Source of the DNA: Tubiluchus corallicola | Taxonomy: Eukaryota > Priapulida > Priapulimorpha > Priapulimorphida > Tubiluchidae | Direction of reading: 5' to 3' | Assembly (NCBI GenBank): GCA_030141605.1 | Contig: JAQGDQ010000029.1 | Location: 427,501-491,500, forward strand | Length of the DNA stretch: 64,000 nucleotides | Part shown: positions 28,301 to 43,300 of the stretch, one piece after another | How positions within the stretch are numbered: the first letter of the stretch is position 1 | How the letters are laid out: each line of letters opens with the position of its first letter | Notes under the pieces: model-generated | The model's database searches: none | Seen by the model: the letters and a program-made list of their open reading frames with translations, nothing else | What the model was told of the DNA's origin: nothing | Program-made: the position numbers and the translations under genes

Positions 28301-31300
28301 AAAGTTATTAAAAAGCCATTGCCAAGAAGACCATCCCACACTTTTTGAAGTGTTTCGCAAGCTAAACTGAACTAAATGACATAAATTTCACATTGATATA
28401 TGAAAAGTACAGTTCCTTTACGAAGTCATAAATATACCTTTGAAGTGTATTAATTAAATAAACAATTTCATGATTGACTAAATATGATTTAACTGACTTA
28501 TGTGCAATAAAAGCATAACTTACAGACACCCATATAGTGAACAACGTCCATGGCCACTACAAGCATTTGCACATTCTCCTATAAAAACTAAACACAGACA
28601 TTTTAGTTAAATCACGTCAAAGTTTCTTAAATGGTCACCACAAAAATTAACACTTTAGAAATTCTAATGAAACACACTGTAGTAACAAAAAATAATCAGA
28701 AGTTCACACCACATTTAATTATCATTTCTCTAAGTACCATCTACAAAAATTCATTTCAAAAACTCACTATCGTCCACAGCCCAGTGTTGTTTGTGTGTTG
28801 TGGCCGCACTCTTCCATTTAAATCTCACAGAATTTGTCAGAGCAGAATACGGCAATGGCAACGTTACCTTCTTCCAACTGGTAATAGGAAAACCGATATT
28901 AAATCATGTCAAAAGAAGAAATATATTGTAAATGATGGATAATTCAAAACTATAAAGGAGATGGAGCAATGCTCAAGACACACAATATTTTTTGCTCATA
29001 CACATGTTTGGTAGCTCAGAAAAAACTCCACTTGATTTAAAAATAATGTTCAGTAACTTCAAAAGTTTTAAGAAAATAGGGGCAATTCCTCACAAATTAA
29101 AGCAGAAGAATACATAGTTTACAGACTATTAAATGGTTAAAATTTTACATGTTATAATTTTGTCACGATGATAAAATTAAAAATGTATGTCAAAAATGAC
29201 AAGTTGAAGAGGAGATTTCAAGTTCTGCTGAAATAAATTATGAATATGACCATTAATGTCATTTTCCTGTCGGGTGACTATCTTCATGTGCTTGATTAGC
29301 AAGGAGATTCACCAAAAATGACAGTGATTTAGTTCTTAACCTTATTTCTACTGGGCCATTTACTAACAGACAGGAGCTCCAATGACCAGAAAAACACTCA
29401 TTTTAGATATGAAGTTTGGCCACATTCTCTGTTCATAACTTAAGACCCAACTTACACTACTATAATATTATGCGAATTTGACAAAACAATTTCCAGCTTT
29501 TCACAGCTTCAAACTTGTCAAACTGTCTAGTGCCGAAAACACGTAAACACCAAACATGCAACTTTTTGATGCATATTTTTAATTTTTACTGTGATAAACC
29601 TACAGCACTTTTTGTAAATTTGTACACTTAAACAAAATACACCTGTGTTAAAACATGAAAGGTATAGGACTTGACTTGTGAAATTCTCGAATGCAGAGTT
29701 TTTTCTAATTCTGCAACATATCCTTTAATTTACTTATGCCAACTGTTATGTCTAAAGTATCAGGTTGAATTATTATTGTTAATTGTTAATAAAAATGTAC
29801 TCACCCCTGTCCATTCAGTGAACTAAACTGTGAAAATGATTCTCTAGACTCATATTGACAAGATTCAGTCACACATGGTGACATCAAAGTCTGCCAAGAT
29901 TGACCCTTATCTGTGGAATACTGCAGCTGAACACTGAAGTAAAGGAAAAAATTTTATGTGTAGCAAGTTTTATGTTACAACCAGTCAGCAACAATTTTGA
30001 CGAAGTTGCTAAGCAACAATTTCCACTCTAAAGTCATTTTAATCTTGTCACTGTATAATATGGCATGGAGAAAGAGAAAAAGGAAAGAGAAAGAAAGAGG
30101 AATAGAAAGAAGAGAAGAGAAAGAGAGAGAGGGAGAGAAGAAAGAAAAGGAAAGAGGAACATGATCTGAGGTAAAAATAAGAGAAAGAAAATCATTTTTG
30201 GCAGCCTTTAATGAGTTTTTTTAGCTGGCACCATGACACTAATGGGCACTCAATACACACATTCAAATACAAAATCTCTGATATGAGAATCAACGGTGGA
30301 TATGAAATCTACAGAAGTTAACAGACACATTTCGCGGTTTTCGGCAATACTGCCCCATGCCAGTTCATTACATATTTTTATATTCCTTCACTGCAAATTG
30401 CAGTTAAGTGTGTAAATGCTTTCACTGTACTAATAATCACAACTACATTAAAATGCCGTTTTATAGGTATGTGGAACAGTACTTACACATTCATATTTGT
30501 ATCATCTCCACACTGCATATTGATTCCAAATTGTGCCACATAGCTGATATTTGCTGGATACTCTGGTAACAGTTCAACATTGTCAATATACCAGACATTT
30601 TCACCGGAAACTGCACGACTCTTCTGTGTCAGGCAAAATGTAGTGTTTTCCTTTTTGTAGTAAGACTCAATTGGAAACGACAGGAAGGTTTCAACCTGCA
30701 AAAATAATATGCACAATACATTTTACAACATCTTATATGAATACTTTAGTCATTCTCTTTAAATATAGGTAACAAGTTTTATTTATAAAAATAAAATTGT
30801 AGACCAAATTACGTGTACCTTTGCATGTCCAACTAATAGTTCACTCTTCACAATATATTGTCTTGCATATTTTGCAACAACTCCATTAACTTAATTCAAA
30901 TTTTCAAGTAGCGCTGAAGGTATTTTTAATGATACGTTCAATTACAGTTTTGCCTCAAATACTTCAGTTCATTATGTACTATGATATACGAAATCCGTAA
31001 TAAATGAAAAAGTTTTAGTAACAAGGTGCAGCCTGTATACGTTTTAGCACGACCTCAATGATATCTTGCACTTCACTGCTTTATTTTTGCACGGTGGTGA
31101 AGTTTTCTGTTTTCTGATCATTGCTGCTTTTTAAATGACACACTGCCATATTGACTTGTGCCACGCAAAATAATTTTTACTATTTCCAATGGATAAAATT
31201 GTAAGTGAACACTTGATTCATAGATGTGATCAAAAAGAAAAGAACTAAAGAGGGCAGAATCAGAGTCTATTCTCTCCACTTTACTTTTTGAGTGTGAACA

Positions 31301-34300
31301 AGTTATACTGTCTGACTCAAACACAAGTGTGAGGTTCACTTATAGCTGTTGCTTTGGCACTGCAGCTGATTAGGAGTTATCCAGAATTACTGGAAATAAA
31401 ATGATTACATTTGTACAACAATCACGAGCTGTGCAAATTCTAACTAAAGTAAGTTTGAGAAATTGTAGGCTCATTGTTATCATTGCAAAAATTCTCGAAA
31501 TTTGCAGAGAAGTTCTGTAGTAAAGTAATTCGGTAGCTTCTCTCTTAGGTTAAGCTGTTTTCATGCCATGGCAAAATTTAGGTAGAACAGTTAATATGAC
31601 CCTTATGCACACGTATTAACTCAGAAACTGTGGTAAACACATAGTTCAGCTATGATAATATTTACTTGTGATCACAGATTTGATTCGTGAGAGTACTCAT
31701 CACACTACTGTTCATACAGCCCAAGGAAAAGCCATGAAGGACTGGACTCAGTTTCCATACAGCTGCAGTTTAATAAGTAAATTGCTTCTCATTTGATACA
31801 GAGTATACCAGCACTGTATGTTCTACATCAACAGAAAGGGTTCATACTGCAAGAATTTTGGCATGGTACCTACATTTACCCATAAATGCTGTATTTTAAG
31901 TTATGATGTAATCATACCCCTTCTAAAGCCTGGACAAGATAAACGCTCTTTCTTCTCAAACCGGTAACCTGCACCATCATATCAAGTTTAGCAGCTGCGA
32001 CACTACCAGATTTATCTATAATAAAACACATTCCTGTCTCAAGGCTTCATTCCTAATAACACAATGCTTTATGAACATTCTGGCATTCACCGTCATATCC
32101 TAATTAATGGTATCGTTAATCGCCAGTTACTTTACAAAAAATTGATAACATAAGTATCCCTCTACTGTCATAAGTATGGTGATGACATTAGATTGTATGC
32201 TACGAGGAAGAAATCTCAGGTTGCTCTGTCATGTTGGACTGGTAGTTCAGCTGGCAGAACATGGTAGTAACCCCAGGTTTTGGGTTCAAATCCTGACTGG
32301 TTCACATTTTTCCAGGGTTTCATTTCTTTCATCAACTCTTTACCCGAAAGGACAATAACGCTTGTGAAATAAACCGCTGTGGTTTCTGGCATTTGGCATT
32401 CACAGTCATAATCTAATGTATAATTGTACCCATATAAAACTTTAGACGGATGTTTTCTGCTCGTCTTGTGTCCAACTCTGTAGTACAAACTCTACGGCGT
32501 CTAGAACCATTCATAGCCAACCAGCCTTCCTTTCCCAATTCTCCACCAACTACTTCCCACCTACATAATGGTTACAACATTATTAAATGAAAATACAAAA
32601 AAAAATAATTAACAAACTAACATAAACTGGCAATGAAAATACAAGCTAATTTCAATCCTAATTTTTAAATTAACAGCAAAATACAAAAAATTATAACACA
32701 ACAAAAGTCAGTCTGCTACTACAAGTTTTTTGTTATTTGCTCCAGCTTCAAATTATCAACTGTTTCAACTGCAAATTATCTAAGCAACTATCAAATATTC
32801 AGATATACGCAACAGAGCTGACGTATAGCGTAATGAGCTTTCGCAGAAACAAATCAACCTGTTTGACTTCCTCAGGAATATCATTTTGAGTATTAAAAAG
32901 TCAAACATAAAATTTGCCAAAGCAACCAGTAAATCAAGAAGTATATTTGGCACCTACCCAAATGGCACAGCAGCATTAAAAGACTCTGAGTAAAGGACAT
33001 CATTATTAGTATCTATGTCAGAAAGATCAAGATCACGCGTCGTGATGTAACTGTTTTGGCCAGCTTCACCATTGAACACAACGGCTGCACCATCTGATTG
33101 ACAGGAGCTCTAGAGGAAAGGTTTACTATAAAACATATAATGTCAAACACTCTTAACTTATCAGATCTATCAAATAAACATACGAACACCCCACACACAG
33201 TACTACTTCTTGATCACTAACCACTTTTTGTCTCGTCTCCCATCATGAAAATGCTATTCTGACTGGCTGGTGTGACAAAACTGTACCATCATGCTTAACA
33301 TGCAAATTAACTGACACATACGCCTGTAAGCATTGATGCCTGCACGTGCATGGCACACTTCGAGAATCTGGTTATTGTTGAAAATTCAGTAACGCTGTCT
33401 TCACCACGTATTAACACACGTATTAACACTGTCTTCTGTAGGCCATAAAAAAATACATGGGCCACAAAATGGCAACAGCTACAACACCGGCAAAACTTGC
33501 GGAGAGTACTGCCATTATTAAGGATTGTGTTGCTGTCTGCTGTGTTATGACTTTTGTTTTCTATGGTGTTGCAAAATGCTTTAAGATGCTTTGAATCGTA
33601 TCACACTAAACAGAACTACTTTTGAAATGATGTGATGATGAAAAATGATGGTGTTGAAGAAAATGGTGGCACTCGTGAAGGTGGTGGTGGACAGCAATGG
33701 CGGTGGCAGCAGTCGAGATTATGGGGCTGTAAACAGGTACGGTGGTGGCAATGACAGTTGAATGAGCTAATTACACTCATACCTCGGTTTGCGGGACCTT
33801 GCTTTTACGAATATCGGAAAACTCGGACAAAATCTGGTCCGTTAGACACGGTCCGTTGTTTTGCGAGCTGACTGCTAGTTGACGGGCCATCAATTTGTTT
33901 ACATCCAAGCAGCATGTAACGACACGTGGGTAGCTTGTTTGTCAGCATGTTTAGTGGTTTAATCAGCGTGTGTAAGTGCTTTAGAGTCAATTATGCAGAG
34001 TTATTTGAGTCAATTACCGACAATTTTTATATCCCTTTATACAAGAACCGTTTTTCAGACAATTAGGAGATTCTACATTACGTGAGTCTAATACAAGGTG
34101 CCTACAATATTTGTTTAGTATCGGAAAATACGGACAATCGGCAAATTCGAACCGACATCTCCATGTCTGGCAAACCGAGATATCAGTGTATTCTACTTCT
34201 AACAGGTTGCTCGGAGGTCTACTTAAACTTATTTTCAACCTGTATGTGCCTACAATATTTGTTTAGTATCGGAAAATACGGACAATCGGCAAATTCGAAC

Positions 34301-37300
34301 CGACATCTCCATGTCTGGCAAACCAAGATATCAGTGTATTCTACTTCTAACAGGTTGCTCGGAGGTCTACTTAAACTTATTTTCAACCTGTATTAGGTTG
34401 AGTTAACATAGTAGCCCTCCATTATGTTAATTCCTGCAGTCTCATTATCAAGGATATCCTGCTGCCCACGTAACTATGTCTGATCTATTGTTAGATCACG
34501 TAGTATTGTAAACACTCAAATCACGTTGTAGTTTCAAGCAAATATCTTAATCATATCAGGTACTAATTTTCCTTACTATGATGTAGCTAGGTCATTTACC
34601 ATTATAATGTAGTAGGCCGATGTATCTTTTTGCACTAATGCAATTTATTAATACAGTTTATCTCATGCAATCATTGCAAATATCATGATGTGAAATCTCA
34701 AACATTATGTGCGTATTTTAACCCAACTGTTCTTGGTTTCTTTTCAGTTAATCGAAAAGAAAAATGAAATACGTTATTACCAATTCCACATTTATTTTGG
34801 CCTGGAACTTAGATTAGGTATTAGAACGGTGTAAAATCTAAGTTCAAGTTTAGCTCTCTCACCTTTCTTGGCTGAAGATTTCTAAAACAAATAAATAATA
34901 CCATAGTTCCCAACAACAACAAATCTCTAGCAGACAACTAATTCAGTAACAATGGTCTTCTGCATTCCATGTCATTCACTGAAATTAGCTCAATTCCATA
35001 CCTTCACTTGCCCTCCAGGAAAAAAAATCCAGTTACTGATATCAATACTGTCAAAGCTATCCTCGATTCCACTTGGATGATAAGCACTATTTACAATGAC
35101 AATGTTATCTATAGCCCAGCAGGTGACAGGTCCATCACCTTGTTGCCAACGGAAACAGACATTTTCACTTCGAGCACCATCAGGAAGAGTAAGCACATGA
35201 ACAACAGTGTCAGGTACAAACCTGTTAAATAATATCTGGATTACAATTTTCTTATTCCTACCCATTCTAATTATCGATAAAATTGATTAACTAACGAAAT
35301 GTAAATTTGCTGAATAAAAAAATAGAATTTATAATTTGAAACATCTCGTCCCAAACATTTCTTGCTACTACTTTTAATTACCCCACAAATATCAACCTAT
35401 ATCATTGCACTTAACTTTAAGATTAGTTCTACAGGCAATAATGAGGCAATCACACAGAAACAAAGCTTCTTTTTATTCAAATGATATTTGTGAGACAGAT
35501 TTTCACAAAGACAGTTTAAGATAAGACTTGTTCACATCAAATTTTGTCAAAATAGGCATGTGCATACATACTATCAAAGCTACAATAACACAGACACAAT
35601 AGGCTGATAAAAACATCAGAACGAAGACTACGCTAAATAAAAAAATCATTAATTAAGAAAAATTACAAGTCGAGATCATAAAATTACAAATGCATTTCCG
35701 CACAGTAACGTTAATGTAATTCATGTTGTTCTCTGCGCAAAAAAACATTTAGTACATATAATAATTACTGAACTTCTTAGTACCTGATGGTTTCGATGTT
35801 ACGCCACTGCGAACAATTGTTCAACCCATACTGAATGTGAATGTCGCTATCAGCTACAAATTTACAAGTACCAAGTCCTAAGAATATATATAAAAAACAG
35901 TATTAGAAAATTACAATTCTGCGATTAAGTGTTTAGTTGGCAAAATAAAATCAATAACAGTTCAATATTTGCAATCAGTTATAATTGCAAATATGCCAGT
36001 TTATATACATATCTAGACAAGAATGTAGACAATGAATGACTGAAACTAAGTGCAGACATGATCTCATTTGTAGAGAGATAGTAGACACCTGAAGAGTGCA
36101 AATTCCTTCAGTATCTCTCAGTATCTTCATACTTAAGAGAATTGTCCTTGGCAATGCCAAGAAACTAAATATATTAATGATGTTTCAGATTTATATTCAT
36201 TCCTTTCAATCACAGATGTTCAGAAAGCTAAATACCTATTAAAACTTGACAGTTTACAAACATGATCAAACTAATCATTCTAGCTGAACAGTCGACACAT
36301 TTTTATCTATACTGTATGTAATGGTGGACAGTAATTATATGTAATGATGCCGTGGTAAATTACTGATGTATTAGTAACTTTATTGTTAAGAAACAACATA
36401 AGAAACACACTGTGGCAGCTCTAAGCCCTTCCAGTGAATGCTGGATTCTATGTTTTAATAGTTAGTGTATATGTAGTTTTAAAGTGCTAATGAAAATCTA
36501 AACAAACCACTTTTTGTAACTTTCACAATAATTGTACAGCATGACAAACTTGGAAGCAAAACTTTTCTTTAAGTTTTTAGCACTAACATCAACATTTGTT
36601 TGCTTTTTCACTTAAGTTTGCCACAATTCCTATTTGCAAATATGGTTTTTGTTTACCTAGAGAAGAGCAACTTTCGTATTATACCCATTTTCTGATTAAT
36701 TTATTCCCATCGCCATTAAGAACTTAAAAACTAAAATGCATTTGTCAGGCATATTAACATATATAATATCATAAATACACATCGTACGCCATTGTATAGT
36801 TGTGCCCAGCTACCATCCAAACAAGATTTGAAAAAAGAAGGTTAAATGTTTCATATGAAAAAACTGTTAGCACTTACCTAAACTAAATTGCAGCGAAGTG
36901 GCAGTGCTTGTGTTAACAGCATGAGAAGCCTAAAATTAAACTGCAAAAAGTATTCAGAAGTGATAAAAAACAACCTATAACAAATAACACATCAACAAAT
37001 CTTAACATAACATGGATTTTTTTTACATAAATTAGTCTCTTTTGACAAAGGAAGAAAAAAATTGAGACAAATGCCCTTTGAACCTTACACAACTATTAGT
37101 GAAGAGGCAAATGATTGTGTGATGTAGCAGGCTGCCAACAAGACAAGATTATTATGTACAAAGTCAAAAAGAAATGGCTACAAAGGTACTTGGTCACACA
37201 AACTTATAATGCGTCTTTTGTCTAGACAATAACAATACTTATCTTACATCACTAATACGACATTTCAATGCTCTGGCAGTCCCAAACCGGGTGTTTGAAA

Positions 37301-40300
37301 AAGCATTGAGTGAGTTTTAATTCAATGTTGCCATTGAAGGCATGTCAGATATTATCATATAAAATATTTGGTGAATAAAACCCACTCGATACCCTTTATC
37401 TGGAATATGATTTCCCCGTGAAGCACTGCACCAGCATCACTTCTGAGCAGTACCTATGCTTGTATACAAATAGCATTCTCTTAACAAAAAAGTAAAGGAT
37501 AAACACAGTGAATGTATACAAAGGTAAGCCCTGTGATGCTGAAAATAGTCTTCGCACAGGTGTATGTGTAATATAGTAAATGAAAGCTCTATCTCCATAG
37601 ATCACAAAATGATATTTGGTTTATAAATCATACAAAAGGTTACAAAGTTTGCAGTTTTAACAAGGTTTGCTGTTTTTATAAAATAACCAGAAATTAGCAT
37701 TTCAAAAGTGGATTAGGATTAGGGTTAGAGTTGGGATTAGGGTTAGGGTATCTATATTGTGGGATGAATTTTAAACTCTTCCAGCCTTTTTAGTCATTTT
37801 TGCTTCACAGTGAAATATAAAATATTATTACTTTTATCATTCAGCACGGTTTTTCTTTGGACGTTATTAATTAAATCGTTTCTAACTATTCTAAGGTCTC
37901 TACTGTCAAACTAAAAATGTGAATAATTAAGTCTTCGAGGACTTTTCCAAACAATGCTGACAGGACAGACAGACATTTTCACTTATGGTATGCAAAACGT
38001 GAAATTTCTGTGGTAGGTATTAATCTACTCGTCTGCACCAATAAAATTAAACTCTAAAAATGTTATGTAGTGTTTAAAGTTTCAGAAAATTAGATTTTGT
38101 AAAGCAAATTTAAAAATTAGTTATTGAGAGACATTAACACCACTCTATTTCTATGAAAATGCACATATCATATAATATCTAAGTAGCATCATGAACACAT
38201 TTATCAAGTTTGCATGTACTGTATATGAACTCTTTCATAACTCTCTCTCTGCACATTTCTAACTGTATAGATGCTAAACTCTTTCTATTGAATTTCACAA
38301 AACCGGTAACAAAGATCACTTGTTTTCTCGCCACAGTTGCTATCTAAAGTACATACCGGACTGTCCAGTACTGGATTAAATAGTAATCAAGAGTCAAACA
38401 TAACACATCCTGCCTTCAACACACAAAAGATACAAATACAAATACACATAAATGTTGCATTATTGCTTTCTAAAGTCTGGAAATTTAGACAGATACACAA
38501 GGACGAACACTTGCTTGTAAATGAAAATTACATATATTGAATACATTTAATAGGTACCGTATATACTCGCATATAAGCCTACATCGCATATAAGCCGTCC
38601 CCCTAAAACTGCTTTAAAATGGCCAGTTTTTGCAAAAACCCGTATATAAGCCGACCATCAACTTGTCTAATTTTACTCCATACCCAATCAACAAAATTGA
38701 TCCCTTTTTGTCACATTTTGTTAATTGGGTATTTTTGGTTCATAGAAATTTTTTACTATAAAGATGTAAAATGCTTACTTTTATGAATACAAAAAGCAGA
38801 CATTTATTGAAATGTGAATTTTTTCTAAAAAAAAGTGGGTGGACGGCGATCCCCCACGATCCCCCTCCAATACACCACTGGTGACACACAACCAAATAAA
38901 GAGTCAGATAGCGATGAAAATGTGTGGCTGGAAAATTGGCATTAGTGTCTGTCCTTGTGTTCATTTTGTTTCATGCGCATATAAGCCGACCCCCTGATTT
39001 CAGTATTGTATTTTATAGTTCTAAATTCGGCTTATATGCGAGTATATACGGTAAATCAAAGTTTAATATTAAATGGGCTGGGTGCATTCACTAAGTTTTT
39101 GCCCAGACTTAGCAGCCCCCCCCCCCCCATCCCAATTAAACTAGGTAGGCAGAAGTACATAAAAGAACATCAGTTAGTGAAAACGTTTGACAGTTATTAG
39201 TTTGGCATTGCTTTAAGTCACAGACTCCGACACTCATACTGTCTCAAGTTTCCCAACAAAAGTATGCTCGAGAAACATGAAAACACTGTTGTTAATGTAG
39301 ACCAATGTCACCTAAAACAATTCATTGACAACAAAAGTGTAAGAAAAGCATACCAGATGTTTTGGCCAGTTTTCACTGCAAAAAGAAATGGAATTTCCGA
39401 CCAAAACATTTCCACAGTTCTGCCCTAATTGTCCATTTCGTAATTCTTGCCTAAAACAATCATTTTGGAAAAATGTAAATAATCAGTAAGAGAATTTCTT
39501 TTTTAACTAAAATCACAATTGTTACAGATGTGCAAAATAAAGCTATCAATAAAACAAACTGACATCAACGTAAAGCCACATGTCTATCACTAGTTATGGC
39601 AATGGTTTTTACTTTTTTACGATTGTAGCCAAAATTAAAAATAGCTGATACATATATACATACTACTACAGGAGCAAATTGGCAAGTCATGTTGAAAGTC
39701 TGATTGTCCTGTTTTTGTAAAATTATTCTGAATCACAGCGAATTTATATCTCAAAACTACAAGAAAACAGTCTTCATAAAGAAGCCAAAATAATTAGTCT
39801 TGAAATTTTATAATACATATAGGCTGTTTTGTTGTCTACAGAGCTTGCATTAGCAGCAATGTTGTATAACGCCTAAAAATATAGACTCTTGGGATGGCCG
39901 TTAGGCAAAGCCATTTCAACGGTAAGTCGTTTGAAACAAGCTTCTAGATAACACTTGAAAAATAAACAGAGCATTCGTGGCGCACTCTTTGTTAACTAAG
40001 CAAAAGTATATATTATTTAATATGGTCAATAAGATTAATACGTTTTTTGGTGAAATGATGCCCACTGGGAAGGTGATACAGTAACATCTTAACCAGTTGG
40101 CATGAATATTTTAAACTATTAAGAATTTTATTTTCCAGTTAGATAAATTTTTCAAAAGTAAGCATAATGCCAAGTAATATAACTTTGTGTGGAAAGTTCT
40201 TCGGGCCACATTTTAACATTCCCTTCACTTCTCCTTATTAATATTCCTGTAAGTTCAACATAACACTATTTTTAAATATTTACATTTGGATCGCCGTACA

Positions 40301-43300
40301 ATATTTTTTTAAAATTTTAACTAATTTTCCTCTAAGCAAAAGAGCAAATACAACAAAAAGAATCTGTAAAACTTGCAGAATCTTAATAATAATAATTATT
40401 ATTTTTTCTGGCTAAGTGTAGAAGAAATATATAATGAAAGGCAAAATCATACCATATTTCTGGATTCAGTTCATCTCTAAAATCAAAATTGTCCCTTAAA
40501 ATGATGCCATTTTCATGCAAGCCACTAAGACCTGTCTTTGGCAGCACTTCGTTTCCATCTAGGACAAAAATAACCTATAGAGCTAACTTACTCACAAAAC
40601 AGCGAAAAATACTGGACAAAGTCACACGGTGGAAAGTCTCGTATCTTGTAGCAGAATTACAAAATTAGTAATGTCAGAAATGTAAGAATTTAATTTAACA
40701 GAATAACTGAACTGCATTTTTGTGGTTGCTTAGATTAGAACTACCTGCGCTGAAAAAAGAGAAACATTCACAGGTCTATGCATAATCTCGTATAATAAAG
40801 AAAATTAAACAAATCGATCAAACTATTAAAAGGTTCTGGAACTGAAACTTCCTACCACTAAATAGATGTGCAAGATAATACAAAAAAATTAATGTCACAG
40901 TTAGTTCAACTAAACTGCATGGCTTCGACATTCTGTGGTCTATTACATCTATTGCTGGTTCGGGTCAGTATTTAGACTAACTTGCGATTTTCTTATCATG
41001 TGTGTGTGTGTGCTGTAAAATCCACCACATCACACAAATAAAAGTCAACAGTGAAAACTTTCTGTATTGTAAAAAATAAACTAAATAATTGCTAAAAAGT
41101 ATTTCTGAAGCTTTATTCACCAAAAATTATTACTGCCATTGCCCGACTGCCTTAACTAAAATACATTCAACATATTTGTAATTTTATTATTGTAAAATAC
41201 CTGGGCTAAACAATTATAATACTCAATGCATTTGCGTATTAAAGTAGTAAACAGAAGTACAAATTCACAGTGAGTGCTTTATTACGTTCTAATATAATAC
41301 AGAACACGTTATAATCTTAGAGATCTTACTTTTATTTTCACACAGCTGCAGCACTTGAGAGTCTTTAATAAGAACTTGATCACGAAGTGTCACAGTCGCA
41401 CTGAAACAAAAATCAAATATGTTAGTTGAGCAACAAATGTCATTTTCAAAATCATCTCATTAACACTCTAGTTAGTTCAAGACCTTTAATAAGAAATCCG
41501 AAAACAAATGAATAAGAAGAAGACACATTTCAGTTTACCTTTATGAATTATCTTCAAAGTACAAGCAAAAAGAACAAACATTTGCTAAAAGTCAGTAAGA
41601 CGAATTCCTGTGTGAGTCCTGACAAAAATTTAAAGGAAAACCTGACCAAAAACAACAAAAATTTGCTAAAGGTCAGTAAGATGGATTTCTGTGCGAGACC
41701 TGACAGAAATTTAAAGGAAAACCTGACCAAAAACACAAAAATTCGCTGAAGGTTGGAAAGACGGATTCCTGTGCGAGTCCTGACAGAATTTAAAGAAAAT
41801 CTGACCAAAAACACAAAAATTCGCTGAAGGTCGGAAAGACGGATTCCTGTGCGAGTTCTGACAGAAATGCTAAACTCTAAGCCAAAACAACCTACTGTTT
41901 AAAATATTGACAGAGAACATACTATTCTTTCAAGAATGACTTATGTGAAATAATTATTACCACAGAAACGCAATTTTGCATTCACGCCACCATTTTGCCA
42001 TTCGCTAGTTAGACAGGCACTAGAGCCTGCAATTCAGATACGCTTTGTACAAAAACCAGGTGTTGTAACTTGTACCTCTCAGTTCAGAGGCATTCGTTTG
42101 AGACATAGCACACACATTCAACAGCTCACACGTGACCACAGCGGGTAAATTTGAAATTTAAATTTTTATCTTAAAACTTGCCTAGTTTTAGTACAGCACA
42201 CTGAACACCTTACAGTAGCACTGCACTTCAATATTCGCTTTAATAAACACATGCACGACGCTCATGGAATTTTTGTGCTGTTGAAAATTATGTTTATTTG
42301 TGACACTATCAATCGTTGGGCTGCCATTAATTAAGATTTTAATCTATTATTTAACTGTGAGAAAAATGCTTTAGCTGTGTATTGGTGTTAAAATGTATAC
42401 TTTTCACCGTACTTGAAAAAGGGGTAGGATATGAAAAATCACCCTGTCTTACTTTAAGGCTGCTGAAAGAGCTTTTAAGAGTTAGTGAAGGTTACTATCA
42501 CTGAGTTGGTTGATTTTAGCACTAACGTTTTTTAACACGCATTATGTGTAAATATTGTTTCCTTTATTCATTTGTAAAACATCTGTTGTTTTTGGCCATT
42601 TTATCTAAGAAAAGACAATTCCTACTTGCCAAGTTCTACCTTGCTGATTTCTCAAAACCTCATCATAGTGAAAAATTTTCAAGGAATCGAGCACAGAGTT
42701 TGTGATTGTATAAATAAGAACTACAGAATTCAAAGGAAAAATAATTTGCAATTAGTTGGTAACACACTCAAAGAGACCCTTTCTGATTAATCAGAGTTAA
42801 ACCATCTCTTTGCACTTAAAGGAAAACAAAATCCTTTGTTTGCATAGTTTACATATTTATATCACCTACATGCTGTCTTACTGCACACCAAATTTGCATT
42901 AGCAGCAACACTGTATAAGACACGAAAATTTATAGTCCTGCGATGACCGTAGCCACTTTAATGGCAGGGCAAGTTTAGATAATATTGTGTAAAGCTTGAA
43001 AAAATAATCAGACCATTTGTGGTGCATACGTCACTAACTAAGCAATTTTTAAGGATAAATTATTTTGTCTTCTCAATAAGATTAAAAATATGTTTTGACG
43101 AGTCGGTGGTGCAAACTGGGAAGGTGAGTTAGTGATATTTTACCAGTTCGTGTGAACACTTAAATTACAAACAGCCATAGCCCAACTTTTTGGAATAAAG
43201 TTCCAACAGTAATTAGACAAGCTCAGCCTCTTTGCAGTATTAAAAAGAAATTCAATGATTATTTATTTTCGTATTACTAAAGGCAAACAATATTTTTTTA

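Noticed and set aside
32233-32300. Possible tRNA gene
   Set aside because: The A and B boxes are good, but the acceptor and anticodon stems do not pair, and the sequence continues into a SINE tail.
41543-41814. ORFs open on both strands with repeated peptide motifs
   Set aside because: They are produced by the 80-bp minisatellite; no promoter, splice or homology evidence.
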